Positions 61,302 to 64,000 of a stretch of DNA of 64,000 bases are shown piece by piece. Both the position numbers and the translations under genes were made by a program. Location: assembly GCA_900129595.1 (NCBI GenBank), contig FQWG01000002.1:124001-188000 (forward strand), read 5' to 3'. The notes under the pieces are model-generated. The model was not told where the DNA came from. It saw only the letters and a program-made list of their open reading frames with translations, and did no database searches. The DNA comes from Flavobacterium frigidimaris (lineage in GTDB: Bacteria; Bacteroidota; Bacteroidia; Flavobacteriales; Flavobacteriaceae). The stretch's first letter is position 1; the number at the start of each line of letters is the position of its first letter.

Positions 61302-62474
61302 TTAAGAAAGTGCCTGATCTAAATCGGCGATAATATCTTTTACGGTTTCCAGACCTACAGAAACACGCACTAAACCTTCCGTAATTCCAACAGCCAACTT
61401 TTCTTCAACAGATAATTTACTGTGTGTTGTTGATGCCGGGTGTGTTACAATCGTTTTTACGTCTCCAATATTTGCCGAAAGTGAACATAATTTTATCTTA
61501 TCCAAAAATTTCCTTCCCGCTTCAATTCCGCCTTTAATTTCAATTGCAATAATGTTACCGCCTAAAAGCATTTGTTTTTTGGCGATTTCATACTTTGGAT
61601 GTGATTTTAAGAATGGATATTTCACACTGTTTACATTTGGGTGACTTTCTAAAAACTCAGCCACTTTTAGAGCATTTTCGCAATGTTTGTCTACACGAAC
61701 TGCCAAAGTCTCTAAACTTTTCGACAAAACCCAAGCGTTAAATGGCGACATTGCCGGTCCCGTATTTCTTGAAAATAAATATATTTTACGAATCAACTCT
61801 GCATTTCCAACTGCAACTCCTCCTAAAACACGGCCTTGTCCGTCTATTAATTTTGTTGCAGAGTGAATTACTATATCAGCGCCGTATTTAATTGGCTGCT
61901 GAATATATGGTGTAGCAAAACAATTGTCGATAATTAAAATTAAATTGTGCTTTTTTGCTATTTGACCTAACAACTCTAAATCAATTACATCTACACCAGG
62001 ATTTGTTGGTGTTTCAGCGTATAAAATTTTGGTATTGGGTTTAATAAAACTCTCAATCGTTTCCGGTTTATTAATGTCAAAATACGTTGTTTCGATATTC
62101 CATTTTGGAAAATAAGTCATAAACAACGCGTGTGTAGATCCAAAAACGCTTCCTGCAGAAACAATATGATCTCCTGATTCCAGCAATGCTGCAAAAGTCG
62201 AATATATCGCAGCCATTCCGGTTGCAAAAGCATAACCAGATTCAGCACCTTCCATAGCACAAACTTTATCTACAAACTCGGTTGTATTCGGGTTGCTGAA
62301 ACGGGAATAAATATTACGTACTTTTTCTTCTGTAAAAGAAGCTCTCATATCCTCTGCATCCTCAAATACAAAACTTGATGATAAATATAATGGAGTAGAA
62401 TGTTCCTGAAATTGGGTTTTTTCTAAATGTGTTCTTATGGCTAAAGTTTCAAAGCCAAATTCTTCTTCGTTCAT
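61302..62474 (-). CDS. PLP-dependent trans-sulfuration enzyme (MetZ/MetB type)
   Basis: 390 residues of the cystathionine gamma-synthase family. Schiff-base Lys is in VIHSATKLIDGQGRV, a LIDGQGR context typical of MetZ (O-acyl-homoserine sulfhydrylase). Also TRT-like HSTPLYLSSSFVFED and YAETPTNPG. Probably makes homocysteine from O-acylhomoserine and the sulfide made upstream in the same region. Downstream of OsmC and homoserine dehydrogenase genes on the minus strand. Confidence 0.92.
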   Translation of the reverse strand: MNEEEFGFETLAIRTHLEKTQFQEHSTPLYLSSSFVFEDAEDMRASFTEEKVRNIYSRFSNPNTTEFVDKVCAMEGAESGYAFATGMAAIYSTFAALLESGDHIVSAGSVFGSTHALFMTYFPKWNIETTYFDINKPETIESFIKPNTKILYAETPTNPGVDVIDLELLGQIAKKHNLILIIDNCFATPYIQQPIKYGADIVIHSATKLIDGQGRVLGGVAVGNAELIRKIYLFSRNTGPAMSPFNAWVLSKSLETLAVRVDKHCENALKVAEFLESHPNVNSVKYPFLKSHPKYEIAKKQMLLGGNIIAIEIKGGIEAGRKFLDKIKLCSLSANIGDVKTIVTHPASTTHSKLSVEEKLAVGITEGLVRVSVGLETVKDIIADLDQALS

Positions 62475-62560
62475 TGTGTGTTTTTTTGTTTTTTTGTTTC
62501 AGGTTTCAAGTTTTGCGTCTTACGGTTAGCAAAAACAAAACTTAAAATCTAAACTAAAAC

Positions 62561-62614
62561 GAGTCAATGTCATTTATACCCGATCTGAGCATTATCTAAT
62601 TCTCAAATTGACTC
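62561..62614 (-). terminator. Two-tier hairpin between OsmC and MetZ-like genes
   Basis: Outer GAGTCAAT/ATTGACTC (62561-62568, 62607-62614) with an inner GAG..CTC stem. Could end OsmC transcripts or tune the downstream gene. Confidence 0.5.
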
Positions 62615-62624
62615 ATTTTCTAAT

Positions 62625-63050
62625 TTATAATTCTTCGTTGTTCAGAACAACTTTATACTTTATTGTAGCCGTTGGCTCAACCGTTTTGGCTACTGAACAA
62701 TATTTTTCGAAAGAAAGCTGTGCTGCTTTTTTTGCCTTTTCCGGATTGATGTCACCTTCTAAATAAAAAACCACATTGATTTCTTTAAAAGGTGTTGCCT
62801 CTCCAACTTTTACGCGTTCTCCTTCTACCTCAGCATTAAATGCCTTTATTTCCTGACGTTGTTTCTTTAATATCGAAATCATATCAATCGCGCTGCATCC
62901 CGCAACACCCATTAACACCAATTCCATTGGACTTGCACCTAAATCGCTTCCGCCAAATTCGGCTCTGCTATCAACATCAACTACATGTCCACGTTCATTT
63001 TTGAGTTTAAAATGAAACGCGTCGTTTACTCTGTTTAAGGTTACTTTCAT
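62625..63050 (-). CDS. OsmC family protein
   Basis: 141 residues with the OsmC/Ohr fold: LGASPMELVLMGVAGCSAIDM carries the first redox Cys, and FEKYCSVAKTVEPT the second. Thiol-dependent peroxidase or related sulfur-redox role. Consistent place in Flavobacterium next to sulfur amino acid genes. Confidence 0.92.
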   Translation of the reverse strand: MKVTLNRVNDAFHFKLKNERGHVVDVDSRAEFGGSDLGASPMELVLMGVAGCSAIDMISILKKQRQEIKAFNAEVEGERVKVGEATPFKEINVVFYLEGDINPEKAKKAAQLSFEKYCSVAKTVEPTATIKYKVVLNNEEL

Positions 63051-63068
63051 GTTTTTTGTTTTCCTAAG

Positions 63069-63626
63069 TTATTTGTCTTTTTTGTCTAATTTATTCCAAT
63101 ATTCTAAAACCTGCTTTTTAGATGCTGCATCTAAAGATTTAAAATTAGGAGAAAATTTATCTGTTTTAAAATCATCAGAAACACTTGATTCAATCGTGTA
63201 AAATTGATCTTTTTGCGAAAAAATCAAATGAACGGACTGCTGTTTGAAATCTGAATCATATAATCCGTAAATAAAAAGAGCATCAACACTCTTGTCTTTA
63301 TTATAATCACCAAAAGCTTTTCTGCTTCCCCAGGCCGAAATGATTCCGTTATGATTGACTTCAAGAATAGATTTTACGATCCATTTATCATTGACTTTTG
63401 TAAACCGCTGAAAATACATTTTATCAGGATTCGCATTTTTTTCAATCTTCGAAAAAATAAATACATTATCCTCATTTCCAACAGCACTCACTTCGTCTAT
63501 CTGAATCGCTCTAATTCCTTTATAAGGAAAAACATCTTGCGTATAACTGTCTTTATTTCTAATAACGTTAGAAATCTGAGCAGTAATAATATTCGAGAAC
63601 AGTAATAAAATCAGTAATTTTTTCAT
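63069..63626 (-). CDS. Hypothetical secreted protein
   Basis: 185 residues with signal peptide (LLILLLFSNIITAQ). Contains AFGDYNKDKSVDALFIYGLY, a calcium-loop-like DxNxDxxxD pattern seen in FG-GAP/VCBS repeats. No function known. Lies 25 bp from the homoserine dehydrogenase gene, 18 bp before OsmC. Confidence 0.8.
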   Translation of the reverse strand: MKKLLILLLFSNIITAQISNVIRNKDSYTQDVFPYKGIRAIQIDEVSAVGNEDNVFIFSKIEKNANPDKMYFQRFTKVNDKWIVKSILEVNHNGIISAWGSRKAFGDYNKDKSVDALFIYGLYDSDFKQQSVHLIFSQKDQFYTIESSVSDDFKTDKFSPNFKSLDAASKKQVLEYWNKLDKKDK

Positions 63627-63651
63627 TCTTTAAATCTTGATTAATTGATTT

Positions 63652-64000
63652 TTACCCTTTATCTGACAATCTCAATATATCTCCAAAAACTCCTCTTGCC
63701 GTTACCGCAGAACCTGCTCCTGCACCTTGTATTACGATTGGCCTGTCTCCGTAAGATTCTGTATAAATTTCGAAGAAAGAATCAGATCCTTTTAATCCTC
63801 CTAAAGCAGTATCTGAAGGAACCGAAACTAATTTTACTTCCAGTATTCCTTTGTCATTTTGTAAATCTCCGGACAATTCACCAATGTATCTTAATACATG
63901 ATTAGGCTTTTGATCTGCTTTTATTTTATCGTAAATCGGGTCGAATTCTTTTAGTTTCGTTAAGAAATCAGATACGTTTCCTTCACGTAAATGTTCCGGA
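63652..64000 (-). CDS. Homoserine dehydrogenase (C-terminal part, ThrA-like), 3' end only
   Basis: The frame is open to the window edge; ~115 residues of the C-terminus are seen. SFFEIYTESYGDRPIVIQG then GAGAGSAVTARGVFGDILRL are the family signature of homoserine dehydrogenase (also found at the end of bifunctional aspartokinase-HSD). Supplies homoserine for methionine and threonine. First visible gene of the run leading to OsmC and MetZ-like genes; whether it is fused to aspartokinase cannot be seen. Confidence 0.88.
   Translation of the reverse strand, partial: PEHLREGNVSDFLTKLKEFDPIYDKIKADQKPNHVLRYIGELSGDLQNDKGILEVKLVSVPSDTALGGLKGSDSFFEIYTESYGDRPIVIQGAGAGSAVTARGVFGDILRLSDKG

Noticed and set aside
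1..64000. Prophage, integron, classical IS element, tRNA or rRNA
   Set aside because: No integrase, DDE transposase, structural phage gene or recognisable tRNA/rRNA sequence was found on either strand.

Overview
The window is a single chromosomal stretch of a low-GC (about one third G+C) member of the Bacteroidota, almost certainly genus Flavobacterium. Three gliding-motility genes (gldA, gldD, gldE) are present, with gldE-gldD behind mutY and ssb as in that genus. Promoters follow the Bacteroidota TTG/TAnnTTTG pattern. The iron genes include a TonB receptor, a DUF4374 lipoprotein and a PepSY protein, and the intergenic spacers are full of short palindromic repeats. No rRNA, tRNA, prophage, CRISPR array or classical insertion sequence was seen.

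Layout. 1-3.3 kb: an M16 metallopeptidase pair. 3.4-9.0 kb: two small unknown ORFs, an EamA exporter, a metal-binding HMA lipoprotein, then mutY-ssb-gldE-gldD. 9.1-12.4 kb: HU, a 30-residue basic protein, RNase G and a secreted protein. 12.4-21.3 kb: penicillin-binding protein 1C and a 1,892-residue alpha-2-macroglobulin, split by an island of REP palindromes around an amber-interrupted REP-associated tyrosine transposase (RAYT). 21.6-31.2 kb: SIMPL protein, SUKH protein, tadA, TonB-like protein, dxs, DUF3078 protein, dgt, an outer-membrane barrel and gldA. 31.4-39.2 kb: iron uptake, with two TonB-type outer-membrane proteins that each have a Fur-like palindrome upstream; one heads a receptor/DUF4374/PepSY operon resembling the xenosiderophore (Xus) system. 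39.4-43.1 kb: PLP decarboxylase, dicarboxylate symporter and a methyltransferase. 43.3-64 kb: a long sulfur and methionine region. It holds metF, a split metH under an S-box (SAM-I) riboswitch, a ferredoxin reductase, siroheme synthesis genes, sulfite reductase, cysN, cysD, APS reductase, two TauE/SafE permeases, an Rrf2 regulator, a MetZ-type sulfhydrylase, an OsmC protein and the end of a homoserine dehydrogenase.

How it fits together. The right-hand third encodes sulfate activation (CysDN), reduction (CysH, siroheme sulfite reductase, electron supply) and incorporation into homocysteine (MetZ-like enzyme with homoserine dehydrogenase), followed by methylation (MetF, MetH). The riboswitch gates the methylation step.

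The most unusual object is in metH. A 426-bp, frame-preserving insertion carries a DUF559 (Vsr-like endonuclease fold) domain, is bounded by G/C-rich terminal inverted repeats, and sits exactly in the linker between the B12 cap and Rossmann domains. Two related ~100-bp elements with the same kind of ends, but without the nuclease, fill the spacers between metH and metF and between cysD and cysN. This looks like a nuclease-associated palindromic mobile element family that can invade coding sequence in frame. A second and distinct mobile-repeat system, REP plus RAYT, is also in the window.
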